Of a DNA stretch of 64,000 nucleotides, positions 1 to 9,286 are shown in pieces. Both the position numbers and the translations under genes were made by a program. The DNA is taken from the NCBI RefSeq assembly GCF_036237315.1, contig NZ_CP108356.1, positions 5,151,501 to 5,215,500 on the forward strand. Reading direction: 5' to 3'. Within the stretch, counting starts at the first letter, position 1, and each line of letters begins with the position of its first letter. The DNA comes from Streptomyces sp. NBC_01351. GTDB lineage: Bacteria; Actinomycetota; Actinomycetes; Streptomycetales; Streptomycetaceae. The notes beneath the pieces were generated by a model that made no database searches, was not told the DNA's origin, and saw nothing but the letters and a program-made list of their open reading frames with translations.

Positions 1-570
1 CAGGTCCGGGCAGGTGCCGACCACCACCTCGGAGCCCGCCATGCACAGCCGCCGCACCGCCGAGGTGAGGTGGCGGACCGACTGGGTGGGCGGCATGCGC
101 CGGGTCACGTCGTTCGCGCCGATCATGATCACGCATACGTCCGGTGCGGGCCGGTCGCCGTCCAGCAGCAGCCCCACCTGCCGGTCCAGGTCGTCGGACA
201 TGGCCCCCGACTGGGCCACGTTGCGCAGTTCCACCGGCCGCTCGGCCACCGCCGCCAGCCCGGAGGCCAGCAGCGCCGCCGGGGTCTGTCTGGCCCGCCG
301 TACGCCGAGCCCCGCGGCCGTGGAGTCGCCCAGCATGGCCAGCCGGAGCGGGCCCGTACTCTGCTCCGGCCCGTTGAACTCGCTCCCGTACAACCCGTCC
401 GCGCGCGGCGGATCACCCAGCCCGGTGCCCACCGTCCGCTTGGCGAACTGCATCTCAGCCAGCACGAGCCCCACCGTGGCGGCCCCGACCAGCCCGAGCC
501 CGCCCCCGCCGTACGCTGCGCCCGCCGCGATCCGGCGGGCTGTTCTCGCCCTGGACACCCTTCCGGCCAC
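1..570 (-). CDS. SGNH/GDSL hydrolase, 3' end outside window
   Basis: A lipase/esterase-type hydrolase of the SGNH family, running off the left edge. About 190 residues are visible from a GTG start at 570. An N-terminal hydrophobic stretch (residues about 15-40, Gly/Ala/Val rich) suggests a signal anchor. The block I nucleophile motif LAMLGDSTAAG is at about residues 78-87 (Ser83), and the block III-like GANDV follows near the edge. The His-containing block V lies outside the window. It is divergent from cystathionine beta-synthase with a gap of about 125 bases. The family is well supported; the substrate is unknown. Confidence 0.85.
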   Translation of the reverse strand, partial: MAGRVSRARTARRIAAGAAYGGGGLGLVGAATVGLVLAEMQFAKRTVGTGLGDPPRADGLYGSEFNGPEQSTGPLRLAMLGDSTAAGLGVRRARQTPAALLASGLAAVAERPVELRNVAQSGAMSDDLDRQVGLLLDGDRPAPDVCVIMIGANDVTRRMPPTQSVRHLTSAVRRLCMAGSEVVVGTCPDL

Positions 571-694
571 CTCACTTCTCTGACTGGGCCTTCGTTGACC
601 TTCCTGCCCCGTACGGACGGTCGTCCAATCCCTTTCCGCATACTCTGGCCGGACCTCCCGGAGAACCCGTGGAGTCCCGTCCTTGGAGAACATG

Positions 695-2077
695 GTGCAA
701 TTCCACGACTCGATGATCAGCCTCGTCGGCAACACCCCGCTGGTGAAGCTCAACCGTGTGACCGAAGGCCTCACGGCCACCGTCCTTGCGAAGGTCGAGT
801 ACTTCAATCCCGGCGGCTCCGTGAAGGACCGGATCGCCGTCCGGATGATCGAGGCCGCCGAGCAGAGCGGAGCCCTCAAGCCCGGCGGCACCATCGTGGA
901 GCCGACCAGCGGCAACACGGGTGTAGGACTCGCCATCGTGGCCCAGCAGAAGGGCTACAAGTGCATCTTCGTCTGCCCTGACAAGGTGTCCATGGACAAG
1001 ATCAACGTCATGCGCGCGTACGGCGCCGACGTCGTGGTCTGTCCGACCGCGGTCGACCCCGAGCACCCGGACTCGTACTACAACGTGTCCGACCGCCTCG
1101 CGCGCGAGCCCGGCGCCTGGAAGCCGGACCAGTACAGCAACCCGAACAACCCCCGTTCGCACTACGAGACCACCGGCCCCGAGCTGTGGGAGCAGACGGA
1201 CGGGAAGATCACCCACTTCGTCGCCGGTGTCGGCACGGGCGGCACGATCTCCGGCACCGGCAACTACCTCAAGGAGGTCAGCGGCGGGAAGGTCAAGGTC
1301 ATCGGCGCCGACCCCGAGGGCTCGGTGTACTCCGGCGGCTCCGGCCGCCCGTACCTCGTCGAGGGCGTCGGCGAGGACTTCTGGCCGACCGCCTACGACC
1401 CGGACGTCACCGACGAGATCATCGCGGTGTCCGACAAGGACTCCTTCCAGATGACGCGCCGGCTGGCGAAGGAGGAGGGCCTGCTCGTCGGCGGCTCCTG
1501 CGGCATGGCGGTCGTGGCCGCCCTGCGCGCCGCCGAGGGTCTCGGGCCGGACGACGTGGTCGTCGTCCTGCTCCCGGACAGCGGCCGCGGCTACCTGAGC
1601 AAGATCTTCTCGGACGAGTGGATGGCCGGGCACGGTTTCCTGGAGGAGGCCGGTCCGGCGGCGCGCATCGGTGACGTCCTCGCGGACAAGGAGGGCGCGA
1701 TGCCGTCCCTGGTCCACATGCACCCCGAGGAGACGGTGGGCGAGGCGATCGAGGTGCTGCGCGAGTACGGCGTCTCGCAGATGCCGATCGTCAAGCCGGG
1801 CGCGGGCCACCCGGACGTGATGGCCGCCGAGGTCATCGGCTCGGTCGTCGAGAAGGAGCTGCTGTCCGCGCTGTTCGCGCAGCGGGCCTCGCTGGGCGAC
1901 CCGCTGGAGAAGCACATGAGCGCGCCGCTGCCCCAGGTCGGATCCGGCGAGCCGGTCTCCGAGCTGATGGCGGTGCTGGGCGAGGCGGACGCGGCGATCG
2001 TCCTGGTCGAGGGCAAGCCGACCGGCGTGGTCAGCCGCCAGGACCTGCTGGCGTTCCTCGCCAAGTCGGCGAAGTAG
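695..2077 (+). CDS. cbs: cystathionine beta-synthase (CBS-domain containing)
   Basis: PLP enzyme of the beta-replacement family that condenses serine (or O-acetylserine) with homocysteine to give cystathionine in reverse transsulfuration. The catalytic domain covers about residues 1-320. The PLP lysine is in NPGGSVKDR (K44), with the cofactor asparagine loop TSGNTG and the phosphate loop GTGGTISG. Two C-terminal CBS (Bateman) modules occupy about 340-460, as in longer CBS enzymes and unlike plain cysteine synthase. I chose GTG at 695 because GGAGAA ends four bases upstream; TTG 683 and ATG 692 are in frame, but 692 is too close to this RBS. With ahcY at 62.4 kb the window holds two steps of homocysteine metabolism. 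Confidence 0.93.
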   Translation: MQFHDSMISLVGNTPLVKLNRVTEGLTATVLAKVEYFNPGGSVKDRIAVRMIEAAEQSGALKPGGTIVEPTSGNTGVGLAIVAQQKGYKCIFVCPDKVSMDKINVMRAYGADVVVCPTAVDPEHPDSYYNVSDRLAREPGAWKPDQYSNPNNPRSHYETTGPELWEQTDGKITHFVAGVGTGGTISGTGNYLKEVSGGKVKVIGADPEGSVYSGGSGRPYLVEGVGEDFWPTAYDPDVTDEIIAVSDKDSFQMTRRLAKEEGLLVGGSCGMAVVAALRAAEGLGPDDVVVVLLPDSGRGYLSKIFSDEWMAGHGFLEEAGPAARIGDVLADKEGAMPSLVHMHPEETVGEAIEVLREYGVSQMPIVKPGAGHPDVMAAEVIGSVVEKELLSALFAQRASLGDPLEKHMSAPLPQVGSGEPVSELMAVLGEADAAIVLVEGKPTGVVSRQDLLAFLAKSAK

Positions 2078-2175
2078 CTCCCCCGGCTACCGCTGGGAGG
2101 TACCCCCAGCGGCTCGCTCGGCCGGGTCTCCGGGGGTCGGCCCCCGGGCCCTTGGGCCTGCGGCCCCCGTACGGG
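2078..2175. repeat. modular GC-rich repeat, copy 1
   Basis: It starts right after the cbs stop codon with a variant of the module CTCCCCCAGCTACCGCTGGG followed by AGGTACCCCCAG. It continues into G/C palindromic sequence (GGGGGTCGGCCCCC; GGCCCCCGTACGGGGGTC). It probably folds as stem-loops at the mRNA 3' end. The same module recurs near 4810, 10711, 24182, 43721 and 43840. Confidence 0.65.
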
Positions 2176-2710
2176 GGTCTTGCCCATGGGCCGGCCCGGC
2201 CGGGTCCGGGCGCGCGCCGGGGCGTCTCCTCGGGCGTCGAACGTGTCGGGGGGTCGGTGGGCCGAGGGTGGTTGTGTTCGACGCCCTGCGGGGACGCCCC
2301 ACCGCACACCCGGCCCCGTCCGGTCCGGCGGGCACCGGGCGGGGAAGTCGCGCAAACGGTACGGGCCCGTCACGTGACGGCAGCACCGGCTTAACACGGC
2401 TCCGGCACAGTGGTGGTTGTCGGCAGGGAAGCCCGGGAGACCGGATCCCGGCCGGCACCACCGAACGGCGCGAACGCACCTCCGGAGCGGCTCCCGGATC
2501 GCGTGGACGCCACGGACGCGGAACGGCCCTGACCCGGCCCGTGTCCTCCGCGGGGACCGCCGTCGTCCCGCCCCCGGGCAACCGGGGTGCGGCGGTCCCC
2601 GCCTATTCCCTCCCGGGACGGGTGCGCCGGACGGCCTCCTGCACGCGGGCCCGCCTCGCGGCCTTCAGCCGGGCGCTCTCCGGCTTCCTCCAGCCCTGCT
2701 CGCGGGGTGA

Positions 2711-2774
2711 CTCAGCCCCGCCGGCGTTTGAGGCGCGCGGTCTGGGGCGGCGCCCCAGCAGCGGCGCCGCAGCC
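2711..2774. repeat. modular GC-rich repeat, copy 2
   Basis: It contains the core module (CAGCC..GCCGGCGTTTGAGGCGCG) followed by TCTGGGGCGGCGCCCCAGCA and GCGGCGCCGC. It lies just downstream of the minus-strand membrane protein stop at 2784, fitting a 3'-end or terminator-like position. Confidence 0.75.
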
Positions 2775-2783
2775 GAACAGCGG

Positions 2784-3152
2784 TCAGTCCCGCCGGCGCA
2801 GCCCCTTGGCCGCGTGGATGAAGTTCACGCCCACGATCCCGGCCCAGGCCACCAGCAGCCCCGGCAGGCGCGCCTGCGCAGCAGCAATGGCCGAGAGCGG
2901 GATCGCCAGCACCAGCGTGATGATCGCGAAGCCGAAGCGTTCGCCGAAGCCCCCCTCCGTCACGGCAGGACCGGCGGGGCCACGGGCCGCGGACAGGCGT
3001 TCCTCCGCGAGCCGGCGCCGGACCTGCGTGTCGAGCTTCTCGACGAACGAGTCCACCAGCGCGGCCTCGTACTCCGGACCCAGCTCCCGCCGGGCGTCCA
3101 GCGTGGCGCCGAGTTCCTTCTTCAGTTCATGGGTGTGGGCGTGGTCATCCAT
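2784..3152 (-). CDS. small membrane protein, function unknown
   Basis: 122 residues. The N-terminal half (1-70) is hydrophilic and charged, His-rich at the start (MDDHAHTHELKKEL), and predicted cytosolic and helical. Two hydrophobic segments follow at about 75-96 (FAIITLVLAIPLSAIAAAQ) and 98-118 (LLVAWAGIVGVNFIHAAKGL), then a basic tail GLRRRD. The start is ATG 3152 with GGGGA just upstream. It is divergent from the RpiR-type regulator, about 140 bases apart, so the two may share a control region. I do not recognise a named family. Confidence 0.75.
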   Translation of the reverse strand: MDDHAHTHELKKELGATLDARRELGPEYEAALVDSFVEKLDTQVRRRLAEERLSAARGPAGPAVTEGGFGERFGFAIITLVLAIPLSAIAAAQARLPGLLVAWAGIVGVNFIHAAKGLRRRD

Positions 3153-3292
3153 GTCCCCACGGTAGGAACCGCCGGTGCCCCCCGCACTGGGGCTATCCCC
3201 CGTATCCGGATAGCGGGCACGGCTTGCCCGTGTGCATAACCGCATGCAGAGTGCTCCGTGACTGAATATCTCACCGGGACGGAGGGGGCGGC

Positions 3293-4138
3293 ATGAGTGA
3301 CAGCCCGGCGGCGCGGCTGCAGAAGCTGTTCGAGGGGCACCGGCTGACGCCGACCCAGCGGCGGATCGCGCACTGCATGGTGCGCGGGGCCGCGGAGGTG
3401 CCCTTCCTGTCGAGCGTGGAGCTCGCCGAGCTGGCCGGGGTGAGCCAGCCGTCCGTGACCCGCTTCGCGGTGGCGCTGGGCTTCGACGGATATCCCGCGC
3501 TCCGCCGCCACCTGCGCGAGGTGGCGCCCGCCGCCGAGCGGACCGCCACCGCGCACGAGGACGCGTACAACGAGTACCAGCAGGCCGTTCAGGGGGAGAT
3601 CGAGAACCTGCGGCAGCTGTCGGCGATGCTCGCCGACCCCTCGCCCGTCCAGGAGGCCGGCCGGCTGCTCGCCGCCTCGACCCCGCTGCCGGTGCTCGGG
3701 CTGCGGGCGGCGTCCTCGCAGGCGCGCGGTTTCGCGTACTTCGCCTCCAAGGTGCACCCGGACGTACGGCTCCTCGACGAGGGCGGCTCGATGATGGACG
3801 ACCGCATAGACGCGGCCGTCGCCGCCGGGGCGAGCACCCTGCTCTGCTTCGCGCTGCCCCGGCATCCCCGGGAGGTCGTGGAGGCACTGGAGCGCTCCCG
3901 GCGGGCCGGCCTGACCGTGGTGACGGTCGCCGACTCGGCCTTCGCCCCGGTGGCCCGCCACTCGGACCTGCTGATCCCGGCCCCCGTCGGCACCGGCCTG
4001 GCCTTCGACACGGCGTGCGCGCCGATGCTGCTGGGCCGGGTGCTCCTGGAGGCGATGGCGGACGCGCTGCCCGATGCGCAGGCGCGGCTGGAGGCCTTCG
4101 ACGCGCGGGCGGTGTCGCGCGGGCTGTTCGTGGACTGA
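3293..4138 (+). CDS. MurR/RpiR family transcriptional regulator with SIS domain
   Basis: 281 residues. An N-terminal helix-turn-helix of the HTH_6 type (about 1-80) has recognition segment VSQPSVTRFAVALGFDGYP. A C-terminal SIS domain (about 125-265) has the sugar-phosphate loop around LGLRAASSQARG. These proteins usually sense a phosphorylated sugar or amino sugar and control nearby catabolic or peptidoglycan-recycling genes. No sugar-catabolic operon adjoins it, so the ligand is unknown. ATG 3293 is preceded by GGAGGGGGC. The next gene downstream, on the other strand, is a broken monooxygenase. Confidence 0.88.
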   Translation: MSDSPAARLQKLFEGHRLTPTQRRIAHCMVRGAAEVPFLSSVELAELAGVSQPSVTRFAVALGFDGYPALRRHLREVAPAAERTATAHEDAYNEYQQAVQGEIENLRQLSAMLADPSPVQEAGRLLAASTPLPVLGLRAASSQARGFAYFASKVHPDVRLLDEGGSMMDDRIDAAVAAGASTLLCFALPRHPREVVEALERSRRAGLTVVTVADSAFAPVARHSDLLIPAPVGTGLAFDTACAPMLLGRVLLEAMADALPDAQARLEAFDARAVSRGLFVD

Positions 4139-4152
4139 GCCCGCCCCGCCGC

Positions 4153-4733
4153 TCAGCGGTGGTTCAGCTCCGCGAGCTCGGTGGCGAGCGTCGCGCAGCG
4201 CCGGGATGCGCGGCAGGACGGGGAGCAGGGCGTTGCGGACGGCGCGCAGGACCGGGTTGCGGGTGGTCGCGACCCGGGTCATCCGGTCGGTGAGGGCCAC
4301 CACACGCTGGGCGACGGGCCGTCGGCGGGCCTCGTAACCGTCCAGGCTCTCGCCGGCGAAGGCGCGGCCCAGGGCGTACCCGTCCTGGATGCCGGTGTTC
4401 GTGCCCTGGCCGCCGGCCGGGCTGTGCACGTGGGCGGCGTCCCCGGCGAGCAGCACCGCCTCGGTCTCGTACTGGGGGGGCCATCAGCGCGTACGGGTGG
4501 GCCGTGCGCAGACCGCCGAAGGGGATCGTGGTGAGGGGGCGGGCGCCGTCGCGGATCCGGAACCGGGTGACGGGGATGCCGCGGCCGATCAGCTCGCCGT
4601 GCAGGGCGCCGGAGGGGTCGAGCTCGTCGAGCACCTCCAGGGTGCGGGCGTGCACGACGGCGGCGCGGGTGGGGGTCCCCCCGGCGGAGCCAGGGGGAGT
4701 GTTGGCGCCCTCGGCCTGCTTGTCGAGGAGCAC
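4153..4733 (-). pseudogene. FAD-dependent aromatic monooxygenase remnant (PheA/TfdB type)
   Basis: Only fragments remain. Reading from 4733, the frame gives LLDKQAEGANT, then a foreign stretch PPGSAGGTP, then TRAAVVHARTLEVLDEL, a typical post-Rossmann segment. It runs to PYALMAPP, where a run of seven C/G residues (about 4476-4482) shifts the frame. The other frame continues QYETE and jumps directly to LLAGDAAHVHSPAGGQG, the second FAD-binding motif, so about 150-200 central residues are missing. Near the end a second shift is needed to read LATELAELNHR before the stop at 4153. The GxGxxG N-terminus is also absent: repeat copy 3 starts there. Two frameshifts, a deletion and a 5' truncation make function very unlikely. 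Confidence 0.88.
4669..4700. repeat. short repeat-family insertion inside monooxygenase remnant
   Basis: A GTGGGGGTCCCCCC stretch followed by GGCGGAGCCAGGGGGAGT resembles the module seen at 4767, 26540, 43798 and 56962. It interrupts LLDKQAEGANT/TRAAVVHARTLEVL, which is normally contiguous in this enzyme family, and encodes the foreign PPGSAGGTP stretch. Confidence 0.6.
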
Positions 4734-4740
4734 GGGGCTG

Positions 4741-4884
4741 GAAGATCAGCCTCGCCGGCGTTTGAGGCGTGGGGGTCCCCCCGGACGGGGTCTGGTGGGG
4801 GCACTTCCCAGCGGTAGCTGGGGGAGAGGGTCCGGGGCGGAGCCCCGGTTCGGGAAGGGGCGGGGTGGGGGAAGGCCCGCGCAG
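4741..4884. repeat. modular GC-rich repeat, copy 3
   Basis: The modules in order are: the core CAGCCTCGCCGGCGTTTGAG; the GTGGGGGTCCCCCCGGAC arm; CCCAGCGGTAGCTGGGGGAG; the stem GTCCGGGGCGGAGCCCCGG; and the tail TTCGGGAAGGGGCGGGGTGG. It sits exactly where the 5' end of the monooxygenase should be and downstream of the PLP decarboxylase stop. Confidence 0.8.
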
Positions 4885-4887
4885 CGG

Positions 4888-6219
4888 TTACAGCAGGGCA
4901 TCCCCGCAGGCGCCGCCGGCCTCCGCGACGATCTCCGCGGGCCCCTGCGCCGGTCGCGCCATCGAGAAGCGGACCCGGCCCCCGGGAGACACCGCGAAGC
5001 CGTGCACCGCGGGCCGCGGGAGGCTGTTGTAGCCGTAGTGGGCCGTGAAGAAGTACGCCCCCGTGTCCGGAACGCCGATCACGTCCCCCGGATCCAGCCG
5101 CGGCAGCTCGCGCGCCGTCGCCAGGAGGTCGCCCGCGAAGCAGGCCGGGCCCGCGATGTCCTGCGCCACCGGCTCCCCGGCCTTCGCGACGCCCTTCGCG
5201 TCGTACGGCAGGATCCGCACCGGCCAGGACGCCGGCGCGTACGCGGTGCGGGTCGCCAGCTGGACCCCCGCGTGGGTGAGGGCGATCGCACGGCCCCCGC
5301 TGGTCTTGGTGTACTCGACCCGCGCCAGGACCAGGCCGTTCTTGGCCAGCAGGGACCGCCCGAACTCCGTGACGAGCCCGTACGAGCCGTCGAAGAGCCC
5401 CGGGACCGCCTCGCGCAGGGCCGCGACGTACTCCCCGTATGTGGGGACCGCCTCGTCCGAGGTGAAGTTCACCGGCAGGCCCCCGCCGATGTCGAGGGTG
5501 TCGACCTGCCGGCGCCCGGCCGCCGCGTTGATCTCCTCGGCCAGCGCGTGCAGTTCCCGTACGCCCTCGGCGATCAGGGCCAGCGGGACGCCCTGCGAGC
5601 CCGAGTGGGTGTGCAGCCGGGTCAGCCACGGCCGCTCCGCGTAGGCCCGTACGAGCCACTCGCGCGCCCCCGGGTCGCGCAGCGCGATGCCGAACTTCGA
5701 GGTGGCCGTGGCGGTGGACAGCGCGCCGATGGTGCCCGCTCCGGTCTGCGGGTTGATCCGCACCCCGATCGGGGACGCGGGCGGGGTGGGGGCGGAGCCG
5801 ACGAGCGCGTCGAGGCGCTCCAGCTCCTGGCGGTTGTCGGCGTTGACGGCGATGCCCAGCGCCAGGGCCTCGCGCAGCTCGCCCTCGGTCTTGGCGGGGG
5901 AGTCCAGCACGATCCGCCCGGCCGGCAGCCCGGCCGCCCGGGCCAGCGCCAGCTCGCCGGGGCTGGCGACCTCGCAGCCGAGCCCGGCGTCGGCGAGCAG
6001 CCGCAGTACGGGCACGAGCGGGGCGGCCTTGACGGCGAAGGCGTGCAGGACGGGGGTGCCGGGCGCCACCGCGGCGGCGAAGGCGCCGGTCAGGGCGGCG
6101 GCGGAGGCCCGGATCCCGGCGGTGTCCAGCAGGCAGGCCACCGGCTCGGAGTCGAGGAGGCCCTGCGCGACGGCGGCACGTACGACCAGATCCCTGTCCA
6201 TGTCGTCCATGCCCGCCAT
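4888..6219 (-). CDS. type III PLP-dependent decarboxylase (DapDC/ODC-like fold)
   Basis: 443 residues. An alanine-racemase-like TIM barrel carries the PLP lysine in HAFAVKAAP (about K65), the substrate-binding HSGSQG, the glycine-rich phosphate loop DIGGGLPVNF and ExGR-type EFGRSL. A C-terminal Greek-key domain has GPAC in place of the GPxCDS of diaminopimelate decarboxylase, and TGAYFFTAHYGYNSLPRP. Membership of the DapDC/ODC family is clear, but divergence at the specificity motif means the substrate (diaminopimelate, ornithine, arginine or another amino acid) cannot be read off. It is divergent from hutU, about 95 bases apart. The start is uncertain: ATG 6219 lacks a good RBS, and ATG 6210 is an alternative. 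Confidence 0.85.
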   Translation of the reverse strand: MAGMDDMDRDLVVRAAVAQGLLDSEPVACLLDTAGIRASAAALTGAFAAAVAPGTPVLHAFAVKAAPLVPVLRLLADAGLGCEVASPGELALARAAGLPAGRIVLDSPAKTEGELREALALGIAVNADNRQELERLDALVGSAPTPPASPIGVRINPQTGAGTIGALSTATATSKFGIALRDPGAREWLVRAYAERPWLTRLHTHSGSQGVPLALIAEGVRELHALAEEINAAAGRRQVDTLDIGGGLPVNFTSDEAVPTYGEYVAALREAVPGLFDGSYGLVTEFGRSLLAKNGLVLARVEYTKTSGGRAIALTHAGVQLATRTAYAPASWPVRILPYDAKGVAKAGEPVAQDIAGPACFAGDLLATARELPRLDPGDVIGVPDTGAYFFTAHYGYNSLPRPAVHGFAVSPGGRVRFSMARPAQGPAEIVAEAGGACGDALL

Positions 6220-6249
6220 CCCATCATCCGAAGGAGCGACCCGCAGCTG

Positions 6250-6278
6250 TTGACTGAATCTATTCAGGAAGCGAGGAT
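6250..6278 (+). promoter_or_regulatory. predicted hutU promoter with palindromic operator in the spacer
   Basis: TTGACT at 6250-6255 is followed after exactly 17 bases by GAGGAT at 6273-6278, close to a vegetative promoter. The spacer contains a 14-base inverted repeat CTGAATCTATTCAG (6254-6267; six-base arms, two-base centre) overlapping the -35 edge, a natural repressor position. hutU begins 37 bases beyond the -10. Confidence 0.6.
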
Positions 6279-6314
6279 GTGAATGGATTGACCAACATCG
6301 GAGGAGGCACCGCC

Positions 6315-7975
<1,661 letters not shown>

Positions 7976-7979
<4 letters not shown>

Positions 7980-9286
7980 GCGAGGCCGACATCCCGGGTG
8001 CGGCGCCGCTGCCGGGGCTCCGCCCCGGACCCCGCGCGTCAAACGCCGGCGAGGCTGAATCGGCGGGGCGGGGAGAGAGCAGCTCTTTCCACGCCATGTG
8101 GGCCGACCTCGCGCCCATCGGCCGCAACGCGGACTCCGGTGGGTACCGCCGCTATGCGTGGACCGGCGCGGACGCCGACTGCCGGACCTGGTTCCAGGCG
8201 CAGGCAGAGGCCCGCGGGCTGACGTACGAGACCGACCGCAACGGCAACCAGTGGGCCTGGCTCGGCGACCCCCTCGCGGGGGACGCCGTCGTCACCGGCT
8301 CGCACCTGGACTCCGTCCCCGACGGCGGGGCCTTCGACGGCCCCCTCGGGGTGGTGTCCTCCTTTGCGGCCCTGGACGAACTCCGCAGGAGGGGCGCGGA
8401 GTTCGCCAGGCCACTCGCCATCACCAACTTCGGTGACGAGGAAGGCGCCCGCTTCGGCCTCGCCTGCGTCGGCTCCCGGCTCGCCGCCGGGCAGCTGACC
8501 AAGGAGAAGGCGTACGAGCTCCGCGACGCCGACGGCATCAGCCTGCCGCAGGCGATGGAGGCCGCCGGGTACGACCCCGACGCCATCGGGGCCGACCCCG
8601 AACGCCTCGCCCGCATCGGCGCGTTCGTCGAGCTCCACGTGGAGCAGGGCCGGGCCCTCGACCTCTCCGGCGACCGGGTCGGCATCGCCTCCGCGATCTG
8701 GCCGCACGGCCGCTGGCGGTTCGACTTCCACGGCGAGGCCAACCACGCGGGCACCACCCGCCTGGTCGACCGCCGCGACCCGATGCTCACGTACGCGGCG
8801 ACCGTCCTCGCGGCCCGCACCGAGGCGGCCCTCGCCGGGGCCGTCGCCACCTTCGGGAAGATCGCGGTCGAGCCCAACGGGGTCAACGCCATCCCCTCCC
8901 TGGTGCGCGGCTGGCTCGACTCGCGCGCCGCCGACCAGGCGACCCTCGACACGGTGGTCACCGCCATCGAGAAGGCCGCCCGCGAGCGCGCCGGCCAGGA
9001 CGGTATCGACCTCGCGATCGTCCGGGAGTCCTTCACCCCGGTCGTCGAGTTCGAGCACGCCCTGCGCGACGAGATGAACCGGATCCTGGGCGGGTCCGTC
9101 CCCGTCCTCGGCACGGGCGCGGGACACGACGCCGGAATCCTCTCCGCCGCCGTCCCCACCGCGATGCTGTTCGTACGGAACCCGACCGGCGTCTCCCACT
9201 CCCCGCGGGAGTTCGCCGCCGAGGACGACTGCGTGGCGGGCGTCCTCGCCCTCGCCGACGTACTGGAAGGACTCGCGTGCCGGTGA
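7976..9286 (+). CDS. M20-family amidohydrolase (allantoate amidohydrolase/N-carbamoylase type) in the hut operon
   Basis: 436 residues, dinuclear metal-dependent M20 peptidase-fold amidase. Metal and catalytic motifs are [19 protein letters not shown] (His and two Asp), [10 protein letters not shown] (Glu-Glu) and ELHVEQG. The dimerisation/lid region has [10 protein letters not shown], and the C-terminal His is near GVSHSP. The start GTG overlaps the hutU stop (GTGA), and the stop overlaps the start of hutF. Residues about 7-28 ([21 protein letters not shown]) are a translation of the intergenic repeat, not family sequence; homology begins at about [13 protein letters not shown] 8096 is an alternative start but has only a weak RBS. 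The position between hutU and hutF suggests it deformylates N-formylglutamate (inference). Confidence 0.85.
7996..8062. repeat. modular GC-rich repeat, copy 4, inside a coding region
   Basis: In reverse orientation it contains the modules GCGGCGCCGC, CCGGGGCTCCGCCCCGG and TCAAACGCCGGCGAGGCTGA. It lies within the 5' end of the M20 amidohydrolase gene and keeps its reading frame. Confidence 0.85.

Larger units (their letters stand above)
2078..2783. other. 706-base gene-free interval between cbs and a membrane protein gene
   Basis: It begins with a repeat-family copy (2078-2175) and ends with another (2711-2774). The middle, about 2176-2700, has open frames on both strands, but their translations are Arg/Pro/Gly-rich with no recognisable domain or convincing RBS, so I do not call a gene. 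A short TTG-initiated frame at 2417-2710 was considered and rejected. I see no clear promoter or known structured RNA. Confidence 0.6.

Noticed and set aside
70..981. Long plus-strand frame across the SGNH gene and start of cbs
   Set aside because: Arg/Pro/His-rich translation in the shadow of two well-supported genes; no domain.
572..1915. 447-codon minus-strand frame opposite cbs
   Set aside because: A high-GC antisense shadow with Val/Leu/Gly/Asp-rich low-information sequence.
2417..2500. Possible cobalamin or other riboswitch-like GGGAAG/CCGG sequence
   Set aside because: Lacks the conserved B12-box or other aptamer cores, and no compatible downstream gene on that strand.
2417..2710. 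Short plus-strand TTG frame in the cbs downstream gap
   Set aside because: Translation is Arg/Pro/Gly-rich, no RBS, no homology recognised; no evidence of coding over other frames.
8072..8096. ATG 8096 as the true start of the M20 gene, leaving the repeat noncoding
   Set aside because: Possible, but the GTGA coupling to hutU and the in-frame repeat favour the upstream start; kept as alternative.
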